From positions 1,612,001-1,676,000 of the forward strand of contig NZ_CP061800.1 in the NCBI RefSeq assembly GCF_017377395.1: DNA of 64,000 nucleotides. Reading direction: 5' to 3'. Shown piece by piece: positions 34,192 through 43,515 of the stretch (the first letter of the stretch is position 1; each line of letters opens with the position of its first letter). This DNA is from Desulfonema magnum. Lineage in GTDB: Bacteria; Desulfobacterota; Desulfobacteria; Desulfobacterales; 4be13. The notes beneath the pieces were generated by a model. The model saw only the letters and a program-made list of their open reading frames with translations. It ran no database searches and was not told the DNA's origin. A program made the translations under genes and the position numbers.

Positions 34192-35574
34192 ATGAAAAAA
34201 GAGATTTTTATAAAACGCTCACGTATAACTGCCCCGGTTGAAACCGTTTTCAAGTGGCATTCACGGCCAGGCGCGCTTGAAAGGCTGAGTCCTCCCTGGG
34301 ATCCCGTCTGTGTCATGGAAAGAAAAGGCGGAATCCGGAAAGGTGCCAAGGTGGTTCTGAAAATGAAAGCAGGGCCTGTTCCTTTTAAATGGATTGCAGA
34401 ACATACAGAGTATAAAGAAAACCGCCTGTTCAGAGACAGACAGGTAAAAGGTCCTCTGGCTCAGTGGATTCATACTCACAAATTTGAGCCTGACGGCCCC
34501 TGTGCCTGTTTTCTTGAAGACCGCATTGACTATGCCCTCAGGTTTCACCCTTTTGGAAATTTTTTTGCAGGCCATAATGTTCGAAATAAACTTGAAAGAA
34601 TTTTTAATTATCGTCATACCACACTTGCCCGGGATATCGCTGCTCATTTGCCAATGACAGGTAAATCACCTCTGAATGTTTTGGTTTCAGGGGCAAGCGG
34701 CATTTTGGGGTCTGCGCTTGTTCCGTTTCTGACAACCGGGGGACATCGGGTGGTCGGTCTTGTCAGAAGAAAACCTGTCCCGGAAAAAGAAGAGATTTAC
34801 TGGAACCCTGTTTCCGGTCATCTTGATCTGAATGAACTTGGCGGAATTGATACGGTGGTCCATCTCGCGGGTGAAAATATTGGTCAGGGGAGATGGACAG
34901 AGAAGAAAAAGAAAAGAATCCTTGAGAGCCGGACAAAAGGAACCGCCCTGATTGCCAGAAAAGTGGCAGAACTTGACCCGCGGCCCCGCGTGCTGGTGTG
35001 CGCCTCAGCCATCGGATACTATGGAAACCGGGGGGACAGGATGCTTACAGAAAAAGACGGCCCTGGCGATGATTTTATTTCCAGGGTGTGTCATGAATGG
35101 GAGCAGGCGGCTGCCCCTGCCATTGAAAAGGGGATCCGGGTGGTTTTTCTGCGAATCGGAATTTCGCTGACACCTGCCGGGGGAGCTTTTGCAAAACTTT
35201 TGCCACCTTTTCAGATAGGGATCGGGGGCAAAATCGGTACTGGCAGACAATTTATGAGTTGGATTGAGGCGGATGATGTTATCGGAGCTATTTACCATTC
35301 AATAATAAACGAAAACTTGGAAGGGCCGGTGAATGTGGTCTCACCCAATCCCGTAACAAATCTTGAGTTTACAGAAACCCTGGGAAAAGCTGTTTCACGC
35401 CGGACCCCGTTTTCAATACCTGAGACAGCCATAAAAATTGCCTTCGGAGAGATGGGCAAAGAAATTCTTCTCTCAAGCACGCGGGTTAAACCAGAAAAAC
35501 TTCTGAAAACAGGATACAGATTTCGTAATCCGAATATTGAAGGAACGATTTCACATCTTCTTGGCAAGTTATAG
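34192..35574 (+). CDS. SRPBCC domain fused to TIGR01777-type NAD(P)-dependent epimerase
   Basis: A 460-residue two-domain protein. Residues 1-150 form an SRPBCC (START-like, ligand-binding) domain: ITAPVETVFKWHSRPGALERLSPPW and FFAGHNVRNKLERIFNYRH. Residues 158-460 form an atypical SDR epimerase like YfcH: VSGASGILGSALVPFL, VHLAGENIGQGRW, ASAIGYYGNRGD (YG instead of YxxxK) and FMSWIEADDVIGAI. Such fusions are known; substrate is unknown. No ribosome site is strong (start chosen by family length). It is followed by a heptamer repeat and a membrane protein gene. Confidence 0.9.
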   Translation: MKKEIFIKRSRITAPVETVFKWHSRPGALERLSPPWDPVCVMERKGGIRKGAKVVLKMKAGPVPFKWIAEHTEYKENRLFRDRQVKGPLAQWIHTHKFEPDGPCACFLEDRIDYALRFHPFGNFFAGHNVRNKLERIFNYRHTTLARDIAAHLPMTGKSPLNVLVSGASGILGSALVPFLTTGGHRVVGLVRRKPVPEKEEIYWNPVSGHLDLNELGGIDTVVHLAGENIGQGRWTEKKKKRILESRTKGTALIARKVAELDPRPRVLVCASAIGYYGNRGDRMLTEKDGPGDDFISRVCHEWEQAAAPAIEKGIRVVFLRIGISLTPAGGAFAKLLPPFQIGIGGKIGTGRQFMSWIEADDVIGAIYHSIINENLEGPVNVVSPNPVTNLEFTETLGKAVSRRTPFSIPETAIKIAFGEMGKEILLSSTRVKPEKLLKTGYRFRNPNIEGTISHLLGKL

Positions 35575-35575
35575 A

Positions 35576-35612
35576 TAGGAATTGAAAATTAAGAATTGAG
35601 AATTAGGAATAT
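35576..35612. repeat. Intergenic heptanucleotide repeat (GAATTGA type)
   Basis: Degenerate GAATTGAAAATTAAGAATTGAGAATTAGGAAT lies between the epimerase stop and the next ATG. It is of the same family as the repeat at 26243. Confidence 0.75.
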
Positions 35613-35614
35613 AA

Positions 35615-36769
35615 ATGAGTATCAGATTCAGGTCAGTTTTAATGATATTGATGTCATCCGCGCTGTTTTTCGGTTTTTTACATCTTTTTGTTCCGGAGGG
35701 AGTAACACATAATTTTGAGCGTCTTCATATATTTCTTTTTAATTTATGCAGCGGGGGGACCATTGTTCTTTATTTCACCGAAAATCAGAAAAAAGCATCC
35801 AAAAAGGTGATTCTTTTTTGCTTATTGGCAGTCATTTACGCAATCCTGGCGTTTTTTGAACACTATATACCCGCTATGCTGATGTCTCTTGGCCTTGCAT
35901 TTGTTGTGGAAACAGTAAGAGTAAAAAAATTTACATTCTTTCCGGTTGATTTTTTCAAATCATCTGTACCGGTTTCTGAAAAATTTCATCAGGCATCCCT
36001 TCTTTGTCTTTCCATTGGTCTGGTAATTTCATGTCTGGTAATTCTGAATAACAATTATCTGGGAATAATATCCTTTCCCAAGCTGAAGCTTGACACATTT
36101 TTTCTCGGATTTTCTTTTCCGCTCTCTCTGATTACAATGTCAGTGATGTTTTCATTTATGAGAGACAGGACAGAATTTAAAATTCAAAACTCAAAGTTTA
36201 AAAAGCTTCACACTGTATTTCGCGCCCCGCATTCCGCATTTTTAAAGAACGCGGGCTTCTGGAGCATAAACCTCGGGGTCATCATATTTTTTCTTTTTAT
36301 ACTCTTTGAAAAACTTGTTTTGCAACTTGTTGTTACGACAATTCTTTTTCTTACTGTTATCATGATTTTTTATCTGTTTTGCGGACTCGGGGTGAATATC
36401 CAACAGAAGAACTTTTTAGCATCAGGTATGGGGTTTCTCCTGTTCACATCAGTAACCGGAATACTTTACATTATATTGGAATTTTTCCCCGAATATTATG
36501 CCGGAGATACGTCAGAGTTACTTTTAAAATTGCATTCATTTGCTTCGTTATACGGATGGAATCTGAGCGGTCTTGCTGTCATATGCAGGCATCGGGATTT
36601 TCCAATACGTCTTCATTCAAACAGCGTTATTATATTTCATTGGATTACAGTGCTGGTGCTTGCGCCCATGGGAATCTATTTTCGTTTCTTTGCCATTTGC
36701 GCAATTTTTTGCTATACTGTTTTTCTTTATCTTATTTTTTCCAGTAAAGGGTTGAAACTTCAAACATAA
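35615..36769 (+). CDS. Polytopic membrane protein of unknown function
   Basis: A 384-residue protein with about ten hydrophobic segments (for example LMILMSSALFFGFLHLF, VILFCLLAVIYAILAFFEHY, WITVLVLAPMGIYF). No family is recognised. A soluble loop at about 185-210 (RTEFKIQNSKFKKLHTVFRAPHSAFLK) is encoded by degenerate heptamer-type repeats at 36175-36250 and may be a repeat insertion. No ribosome site is obvious in the repeat-rich upstream. No functional partner can be inferred. Confidence 0.75.
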   Translation: MSIRFRSVLMILMSSALFFGFLHLFVPEGVTHNFERLHIFLFNLCSGGTIVLYFTENQKKASKKVILFCLLAVIYAILAFFEHYIPAMLMSLGLAFVVETVRVKKFTFFPVDFFKSSVPVSEKFHQASLLCLSIGLVISCLVILNNNYLGIISFPKLKLDTFFLGFSFPLSLITMSVMFSFMRDRTEFKIQNSKFKKLHTVFRAPHSAFLKNAGFWSINLGVIIFFLFILFEKLVLQLVVTTILFLTVIMIFYLFCGLGVNIQQKNFLASGMGFLLFTSVTGILYIILEFFPEYYAGDTSELLLKLHSFASLYGWNLSGLAVICRHRDFPIRLHSNSVIIFHWITVLVLAPMGIYFRFFAICAIFCYTVFLYLIFSSKGLKLQT

Positions 36770-36802
36770 AATATTGGAAACTGAAAACAGCATAGCCTGC
36801 AA

Positions 36803-36847
36803 CTATCGAGTTTCAAGTTTTAAGTTTCAAGTTTCAAATTTCAAATT
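36803..36847. repeat. Intergenic heptanucleotide repeat (AAGTTTC)
   Basis: ATCGAGTTTCAAGTTTTAAG followed by AAGTTTC/AAATTTC units ends at the ATG of the next gene, so the repeat replaces the usual ribosome-binding region. Confidence 0.85.
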
Positions 36848-37597
36848 ATGAAAATTGCTGTTATTTCCGATATCCACGGCAACCTGGACGCATTCAGAGA
36901 GGTATTAGCTGATATTGACAGGTCGAATGTTGATGCGATTATCAGCTTGGGAGATAACATCGGATACGGGCCTGAACCCGAGGGTGTGGTGAGGCTTATC
37001 CGTAAACGTAAGATCCCTTCTGTTATGGGAAACCATGAACTGGTTGTAGCAGATCGGAGACATCTGGAATGGTTTAACCCAATTGCCCGTAAATCTTTGC
37101 AAAAAACAATTTCCATGCTGTCAAATGACTCTATCAACTTCATTTGCGGTATGAAGCCATACATACTCTGTAAAAAATATCGCTTTGTACACGGGTTTCC
37201 GCCCGACTCGCCCACGACCTATTTATTTCATGTTTCGGAGGAGAAGCTTCAGGAAGTTTTTGAACAGATGAAAGAAGAAATCTGTTTTATCGGGCATACA
37301 CATGAATTGGAAATCATTGGTTTTGACAGACGAGCCATTAGCCATCCGGACGAAAAGGCAATTACCCGGACACCGATGCACAAAGGGATAACATTCCTTT
37401 ATGATGAAAAAAAATATATTATAAACGTGGGCAGCGTAGGACAGCCAAGAGACGGGGATAATAATTCAAAATATGTGATATGGGATACATTGAATTACCA
37501 TATCGAAGTAAAATATATTCCTTACGACATTGCCACGGTTGTTAATAAAATTTTCAAAGCAGGTCTTCCCAAAGCTCACGCCAACCGGCTTTGGTGA
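36848..37597 (+). CDS. Metallophosphoesterase (calcineurin-like)
   Basis: A 249-residue phosphoesterase with the expected metal motifs: ISDIHGNLDA (D-x-H), LGDNIGYGP (GD), MGNHEL (GNH[E/D]), and IGHTHELEI (GHTH). Such enzymes hydrolyse phosphodiesters or phosphoproteins, and homologues often act on diadenosine polyphosphates or phosphoproteins. It starts directly after a heptamer repeat and is followed after 22 bp by a Ser/Thr kinase gene. A kinase/phosphatase pair is thus possible, though the substrate is unproven. Confidence 0.88.
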   Translation: MKIAVISDIHGNLDAFREVLADIDRSNVDAIISLGDNIGYGPEPEGVVRLIRKRKIPSVMGNHELVVADRRHLEWFNPIARKSLQKTISMLSNDSINFICGMKPYILCKKYRFVHGFPPDSPTTYLFHVSEEKLQEVFEQMKEEICFIGHTHELEIIGFDRRAISHPDEKAITRTPMHKGITFLYDEKKYIINVGSVGQPRDGDNNSKYVIWDTLNYHIEVKYIPYDIATVVNKIFKAGLPKAHANRLW

Positions 37598-37619
37598 AAA
37601 AACCGGGACATGACAACTT

Positions 37620-38975
37620 ATGAAAAAAATCGGTAAATATAAAATACGCGGGCTGCTTGGCAGGGGCGGCATGGGGAAAATTTACAAGGTGGAAGTGCCG
37701 GTCATCGGCAAAATTGCCGCGTTGAAACGGCTTGAACCGAATCCGGTTCTTGTGAACATCATGGGACCCGAAAAAATACGGGACCTCTTTATTTCCGAAG
37801 CAGTCAACATGGCATATCTGAGACACCCGAATATTGTGCAAATCCTGGATTTTGACGAAGCAGACGGAAAACTTTTTTATATCATGGATTACTACTGCAA
37901 TAATCTTGGCACCATGATCGGAGAAACTTACAAAACTGAGATGCCGTCCCGCATGATCAAAACAGACAAGGCCATCCATTATACCCGTCAGATGCTTCTG
38001 GGGCTTGCCTGTCTCCATCATGCAGGCATTGTTCACCGAGATATCAAACCCTTTAATATTTTGGTGACAGACTATGACACAGTAAAAATTTGTGATTTTG
38101 GCTTGTCCAAACTCAGAGGAGAAGCATTTCCGGGTCCCTCCAACCTGAAAGTCGGTTCCCCCTGGTATGCTGCGCCTGAACAAGAAATCAACCCGGACCA
38201 GGCAGATTTCAGCGCAGATATTTATCCGGTCGGTGTCACCCTTTACCGGATGCTTACCGGAACCCTTCCCACAGAACCGCTTGCTGTCCTGGGAGATATC
38301 AGCCCTGATCTGGACGAAGCCTGGGATGTTTTCATAAAAAAAGCCATTGCCAGGAAAAGCAAAGACAGATTTGTCAGTGCAAACGCCATGCTGAAAGAAC
38401 TGGATGCGCTTCAGGCGGCCCGGGAGATCAGAAAAGAAAAAATTTGCAGTCTTCCGCCCGTCCCTGAATTTCAAACTTCTGAAACTAAACCTCCGAAAAT
38501 GTCAGGCAAGCTCAGAAGTCAGCACGTCAAAGTGAGTCCGCAGGAAGCCCCGAAGCTGTTTTCCACAGACAAGCTGTGGCGTCCCTTATGCTATATGCAA
38601 AATGATTTCAGGGTGAACACTGATGACACGATCACAGACAGCGCAACCGGTCTCATATGGCAGCAGTCCGGGACAGATTATCCTGTGACATGGAATCATG
38701 CCCGTGTTTATATTGATAAATTGAACAAAGCCTGTTTTGCAGGACATGATAACTGGCGGCTTCCCACAGTTGACGAACTGATGTCCCTGCTCACGGAACC
38801 TCTGCGGGACAGGGATTTCTGCGTTGAACCGATATTTGACAACACGCAGAAATGGCTGTGGAGCGCGGACACCCGTTCTTATGTGGCAGCATGGTATGTC
38901 AGTGTTGACATGGGATTTGTCGCATGGCAGGATTTCAGCGCGTATTACTACGTCAGAGCAGTATGTGGAAATTAG
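37620..38975 (+). CDS. Ser/Thr protein kinase fused to a DUF1566 (Lcl-type) domain
   Basis: A 451-residue protein with a complete Hanks-type kinase (about 5-265): LLGRGGMGKIYK loop, AALKRL lysine, HRDIKPFNIL catalytic loop, DFGLSK and AAPEQE. A linker leads to a C-terminal Lcl/DUF1566 domain (about 330-451): SATGLIWQQS, NHARVYIDKLNKACFAGHDNWRLPTVDEL and WSADTRSY. No membrane helix separates the two, unlike many sensor kinases. DUF1566 often sits on secreted or phage-like proteins and may recognise a ligand. Immediately downstream of a phosphoesterase. Confidence 0.92.
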   Translation: MKKIGKYKIRGLLGRGGMGKIYKVEVPVIGKIAALKRLEPNPVLVNIMGPEKIRDLFISEAVNMAYLRHPNIVQILDFDEADGKLFYIMDYYCNNLGTMIGETYKTEMPSRMIKTDKAIHYTRQMLLGLACLHHAGIVHRDIKPFNILVTDYDTVKICDFGLSKLRGEAFPGPSNLKVGSPWYAAPEQEINPDQADFSADIYPVGVTLYRMLTGTLPTEPLAVLGDISPDLDEAWDVFIKKAIARKSKDRFVSANAMLKELDALQAAREIRKEKICSLPPVPEFQTSETKPPKMSGKLRSQHVKVSPQEAPKLFSTDKLWRPLCYMQNDFRVNTDDTITDSATGLIWQQSGTDYPVTWNHARVYIDKLNKACFAGHDNWRLPTVDELMSLLTEPLRDRDFCVEPIFDNTQKWLWSADTRSYVAAWYVSVDMGFVAWQDFSAYYYVRAVCGN

Positions 38976-39328
38976 TCTGAAGCAACGCGGGATCTTCAGA
39001 CACTAAGGAAAATTCTTCAAATTAACAAATTCCATATATCCGGACTGCAACAATGGAACAAGGCAAAGAAACGAATTTTTTGCAGGGTTGGGCAGATTAT
39101 TTATTGGGAAATCCCTAAGCATTTGACAAAAATGATTACATTTGTCATTGATAAAAAATCAGGAATGCCTCATAAAATCTGACCAAAAAATTAGGCTCAG
39201 TAAGTCATGCCGGAAAATTTACGGACAGGGGCTTAATTACGAGAGATTGATGTATCGAATGATACAGATATGAAATATTGCCCTCTGTATGAAGGCATAT
39301 GATTCAAAAATAAACAAACGGAGGAAAA
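38976..39328. other. Intergenic region (353 bp)
   Basis: No gene, repeat or clear promoter is recognised. GGAGGAAAA just before 39329 is the ribosome site of the crotonase gene. Confidence 0.5.
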
Positions 39329-40120
39329 ATGGCATACGAAAATATTATTTTTCAGGTTGAAGATGGAATTGCAACCATTACGTTCAACAGACCCAAGGCT
39401 TTAAACGCTTTAAACGACAGCCTGCTGACGGAATTTTCACAGGCCCTTGATGAAATTTCGGGAAACGAGGACATAAGGGTTCTGATTCTTACAGGATCAG
39501 GGGAAAAATCATTTGTCGCAGGCGCTGATATTTCGGAACTTGCGACATTTAATGCACTTCAGGCAAAGCGATTTTCTAAAAAAGGCCGGGACAGTATTAG
39601 TAAACTGCAAGAATTGTCCATACCCGCCATCGCCGCGGTGAACGGCTTTGCCCTGGGCGGCGGGAGCGAGATGGCACTGGCATGTGATTTTATCTATGCG
39701 TCTGAAAATGCGAACTTCGGACTGCCGGAAATCACCCTGGGAATTATTCCCGGGTTTGGCGGTACCCAGAGATTACCGCGGTTAGTCGGCATGGGGATTG
39801 CCAAGGAAATGATATTTACCGGAAAAATAATTTCCGCAGCCGAGGCCCGGGAAATCGGCATGGTAAATAAGGTATGCGCTTCGGAGTCACTCATGGAGGA
39901 AGTACTCAAAACAGCAAAAAATATAGCCTTAAAGGGGAAAGTTTCCCTCCGTGCTGCAAAACAGACCATCAACAACGGCATGAATGTTGATCTTTTAACG
40001 GGCCTTAACATAGAGAGCGATGCTTTTGGCCTTTGCATGGCGAGCCAGGATGCAAAGGAAGGAACAACAGCTTTTCTCGAAAAACGAAAAGCGAATTTCA
40101 AAGGGACGCTCGACAGTTAA
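39329..40120 (+). CDS. Enoyl-CoA hydratase/isomerase (crotonase family)
   Basis: A 263-residue enzyme that probably hydrates trans-2-enoyl-CoA in beta-oxidation or a related pathway. Oxyanion-hole residues are in FVAGADI and ALGGGSEMA, and the two catalytic Glu positions are in GGGSEMALACD and GLPEITLGIIPGFGGTQRLPR. Length and the FTGKIISAAEAREIGMVNKV region are typical. A ribosome site GGAGGAAAA precedes the ATG. It has no other beta-oxidation gene nearby. Confidence 0.93.
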   Translation: MAYENIIFQVEDGIATITFNRPKALNALNDSLLTEFSQALDEISGNEDIRVLILTGSGEKSFVAGADISELATFNALQAKRFSKKGRDSISKLQELSIPAIAAVNGFALGGGSEMALACDFIYASENANFGLPEITLGIIPGFGGTQRLPRLVGMGIAKEMIFTGKIISAAEAREIGMVNKVCASESLMEEVLKTAKNIALKGKVSLRAAKQTINNGMNVDLLTGLNIESDAFGLCMASQDAKEGTTAFLEKRKANFKGTLDS

Positions 40121-40443
40121 GCAGATTTAATGTCTGAGTGTTTAACATGGAAAAGTTTAACGAATTTTTTATATAGAAAATGATAACGTCCGGAGCCTGA
40201 AAATCATTCACCACAACCCAGACCTCCGAGGTTTTAAAAACCTCGGAGGTTTTAGTCAGGTTTTTGAGACTGTATCGGAGTTCCCCGCTACGGGGATTTC
40301 ATATAAGAAACGGAATTCATAAGAAAGGGATCATATCCCCCTTTCTGTCATCCTCTTCTTATACAAAATCCTTGTAGTAAAAAGAGGAATAAGGCGTTTT
40401 TTTAGGTATTTAATTAAACACTCAGACACTCAGAAAATGACAA
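40121..40443. repeat. Intergenic hairpins and a CTACAAGGATTTCATATAAG-type palindrome
   Basis: ACCTCCGAGG (40221 on) and CCTCGGAGGTTTTAG form a terminator-like hairpin at 40218-40256 after the crotonase gene. A member of the dispersed palindrome family, with arms GGGGATTTCATATAAGAA and TTCTTATACAAAATCC, spans 40286-40378. No gene is present. Confidence 0.75.
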
Positions 40444-40704
40444 ATGACAAATAACAAAAAGGGCATGGCCCCGAAAATAATTTTTCAACTGGCGTGGGGA
40501 ATTTCACTTGTTCTGTCAGGTTTGGGAATATTTTGTGTATTTCTTTGGTGGCCGGAGAGGATTTCCCAAATGGAAAAAGTCGGACAATTTTCTCCGATGA
40601 TTGTACATTTTTGTTTTTATCTGATGGGCATAATACTGATAGGCGGGGGATCAAAAAAAATTTATGACAACTATCAGAAGCTGAAACACCAAAACCAGGA
40701 CTGA
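40444..40704 (+). CDS. Small two-helix membrane protein
   Basis: An 86-residue protein with two likely membrane helices (IIFQLAWGISLVLSGLGIFCVFLWW and MIVHFCFYLMGIILIGGGS). No family is recognised. No good ribosome site precedes the ATG, so existence as a gene is moderately supported by its coherent hydrophobic profile and its position between repeats. Confidence 0.5.
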   Translation: MTNNKKGMAPKIIFQLAWGISLVLSGLGIFCVFLWWPERISQMEKVGQFSPMIVHFCFYLMGIILIGGGSKKIYDNYQKLKHQNQD

Positions 40705-41133
40705 TATGCAACCTTCAGAATGATAAGCCTTTTAAATAATATTAAAAATCTCACTCCCACAGAGATAGTGATGAATCCTGTTCAATCCCCCGTATATCAG
40801 GCACTGATTTTATTCATCACGAGTGAAACTGAAATATGAATAACTTGCTTTTTAAGACTTCCGAAGAGATTGCTCAGTAATTAAATTCCCCCTGCTGACC
40901 TCCCTTATGCCCCTCAGCAAGGGGGACATCTCCACATCTCTTCCGGGATATTTATCGGGGGAGTTCCCGTATTTTCAGAAGGTTCGGAGGTCTCATCTGG
41001 CAAAGAGAGAAATGTTATTCAGGCATTACTTTTTTTGTTTAAAAAACACACTCCAGGGCCGGAAATTCAGGCATATCAAGGCTAAAGGCATATATGTTCA
41101 TGTAAGCCAGGATAAATTAATCAGGAGGTATAA
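40705..41133. other. Intergenic region (429 bp)
   Basis: No gene is seen. CCCCCTGCTGACCTCCC / CAGCAAGGGGG (about 40889-40926) can form an imperfect hairpin. AGGAGG at 41123-41128 is the ribosome site of the following ATPase gene. Confidence 0.5.
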
Positions 41134-43515
41134 ATGGCAGTTTTGTCGCCAAAGCCCAAAACAACAGTCACCCATCTCAAAGTGACTGATCCGCAACGTG
41201 TCAGAAAAGCCAGGCCGGACGATGTAGCGTTAAGATTAAAACTTCAGAAAATTGGTAATAAGATATACGCGGCTAAAAATCTGAATGAAATCTTAATTAG
41301 TCTGATAGATGAATTTATTGCTTTATTCAAATCAGAAAGGATTACGATCTATGTACTCGACGGAGAAACGCGGGAACTGATTTCAAGAATCATGTCCGGC
41401 AAAGAGATAAAAGAGATACGAATCAGCGTATCGCCGCGCAGTATCGCCGGGTATGCCGCCCACAAGCAGAGAATCGTAAATGTCAGAAATGTTCATGACA
41501 GAAAAGAACTCGCTGCCATTGATCCTGAATTGAGATTTGATGACACCTGGGATAAGAAAACAGGTTTTGTCACAAAGCAGGTTCTTGCTGTTCCGATTTT
41601 TTTCCAGAAGTATCTGATGGGCGCAATGCAGGTCATGAATCGGAAAGACGGCAAGGCATATACCGCGACGGATGAGAAGATTGCCGCAGAACTGGCCAGA
41701 ATGATCGGAATCGGTCTGTATAACAAAAGACGGGCAGCAAGGCAGGCTGACAGCAAATTTAACTATCTGCTCCAAAAACATCTTCTGACCCCGACAGAAC
41801 TCAAAAAAGCAATAGCTGACGCGGGTAGGAAACAGGAACCTGTTGAAACATTCTTATTAAAAACGCTTAAAATCCCCAAAAAGGAGTTAGGCAAATCCCT
41901 CGCAAAATATTATAATGTTCCTTTTGCAGAATATGATGAGAACACACCGATCCCGAAAAATCTTCTCAAAGGTCTGAAAGTACCCTTCTTGCGGAAAAAC
42001 GTATGGATTCCCCTGCGAAGCGAGGGGGATAAAATCGTCGTTGCCGTGGATGATCCGCAAAATTTCCAGAAAATTAACGGGATAAAGACGGTTTTTCCCA
42101 AGAACCCGGTTGAATTCTGTGTTGCATTAAAAGAAGATGTTTCTGAATTTATTGATCTTTTTACGGGCAAAAAGAAAAAGCAGGATATTATAGAAATAGA
42201 CCCGGACAAGCTCTCAGATGAATTGCTCAAAGGGTTGGATGAGGAAGATGAGGACGCTGTTGCCGAACATGATAGTGATCTTGTATCTGAAGACAGCAGC
42301 GCGGTCGTTAAGCTTGTCAATAAAATCATCATTGACGCGAGGGAAAAAAACGCGTCCGATATTCATGTGGAGCCGTATCCCGGAAAACAGGATGTCAGGG
42401 TGAGAATAAGGATAGACGGGGCCTGTCAGGAATACAATATGAAAATTCCGTACAGTTACAGAGCCGCGCTTGTATCTCGTATTAAAATCATGTGCAATCT
42501 TGACATTGCGGAACGCCGCAAGCCCCAGGATGGTAAAATCCAGTTCAAAAGATATGCTCCGGGCAGGGATAACGATATTGAACTCCGTGTGGCAACCATT
42601 CCGACCCAGGGAGGAATGGAAGATGTTGTCATGCGTCTTCTTGCAGCAGGCGAACCCATGCCGATTCAGAAAATGGGATTTTCAGAACGGAATTTGGAAA
42701 ACTTTCTTGATATCATCACAAAACCTTACGGAATCATCTTTGTCTGCGGCCCCACAGGTTCCGGTAAGACAACAACGCTCCATTCCGCACTCAAGTATAT
42801 CAACAAAGTTGAAACGAAAATCTGGACGGCTGAAGACCCTGTGGAAATCACCCAGGCTGGTCTGAGACAGGTTCAGGTGCAGCCCAAGATCGGATTTAAC
42901 TTTGCCGCGGCAATGCGTGCATTTCTCCGGGCAGACCCTGACGTGATTATGGTGGGTGAAATGCGTGACAAGGAAACAACGTCCATTGGCATCGAAGCCT
43001 CACTGACCGGTCACTTGGTATTCTCAACCCTTCATACCAACAGTGCGCCCGAGAGTGTTGTCCGTCTTCTTGACATGGGAATGGATCCCTTTAACTTTGC
43101 GGATGCTGTGCTGGGAATTCTTGCCCAGCGTCTGGTTCGTACCCTCTGCAAGGATTGTAAAGAAAGGTTTCATCCTTCAAAAGACGAGTTTGACAAACTG
43201 ATACGGGAATATGGAGAGGAAATGTTTGAAAAGGATCAGCTCGCGACATATTCAGATGACTTCACTCTGTTCAGGGCAAAAGATGGCGGATGTGAGAAAT
43301 GTAATGGTACGGGATATCGGGGCAGAATGGGCATCCATGAGCTGATGATCGCCACAGATGACCAAAAGAAACTGATTCAGACCCAGGCCAGGGTAAAGGA
43401 GATGCAGGATCAGGCCATATATGACGGTATGAGAACACTCAAGCAGGACGGTGTTGCAAAAATTTTTAAAGGCTTCACCGACCTTGAGCAGGTGAAAAGG
43501 GTTTGTATTCAATAG
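41134..43515 (+). CDS. GspE/PilB-family secretion ATPase with N-terminal GAF domain
   Basis: A 793-residue assembly ATPase for type IV pili or type II secretion. A GAF domain (about 45-195) precedes an MshEN/GspE N-domain (about 205-345). The core (about 390-770) has Walker A GPTGSGKTTTL at about 539, an Asp box IWTAEDPVEI, Walker B ADPDVIMVGEMRD, a His box GHLVFSTLHTN, and a tetracysteine zinc motif CKDC at about 672 plus CEKC at about 720. AGGAGG at 41123-41128 sets the start. A GAF fusion suggests control of pilus or secretion ATPase by a small ligand. No other pilus gene is in view. Confidence 0.92.
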   Translation: MAVLSPKPKTTVTHLKVTDPQRVRKARPDDVALRLKLQKIGNKIYAAKNLNEILISLIDEFIALFKSERITIYVLDGETRELISRIMSGKEIKEIRISVSPRSIAGYAAHKQRIVNVRNVHDRKELAAIDPELRFDDTWDKKTGFVTKQVLAVPIFFQKYLMGAMQVMNRKDGKAYTATDEKIAAELARMIGIGLYNKRRAARQADSKFNYLLQKHLLTPTELKKAIADAGRKQEPVETFLLKTLKIPKKELGKSLAKYYNVPFAEYDENTPIPKNLLKGLKVPFLRKNVWIPLRSEGDKIVVAVDDPQNFQKINGIKTVFPKNPVEFCVALKEDVSEFIDLFTGKKKKQDIIEIDPDKLSDELLKGLDEEDEDAVAEHDSDLVSEDSSAVVKLVNKIIIDAREKNASDIHVEPYPGKQDVRVRIRIDGACQEYNMKIPYSYRAALVSRIKIMCNLDIAERRKPQDGKIQFKRYAPGRDNDIELRVATIPTQGGMEDVVMRLLAAGEPMPIQKMGFSERNLENFLDIITKPYGIIFVCGPTGSGKTTTLHSALKYINKVETKIWTAEDPVEITQAGLRQVQVQPKIGFNFAAAMRAFLRADPDVIMVGEMRDKETTSIGIEASLTGHLVFSTLHTNSAPESVVRLLDMGMDPFNFADAVLGILAQRLVRTLCKDCKERFHPSKDEFDKLIREYGEEMFEKDQLATYSDDFTLFRAKDGGCEKCNGTGYRGRMGIHELMIATDDQKKLIQTQARVKEMQDQAIYDGMRTLKQDGVAKIFKGFTDLEQVKRVCIQ

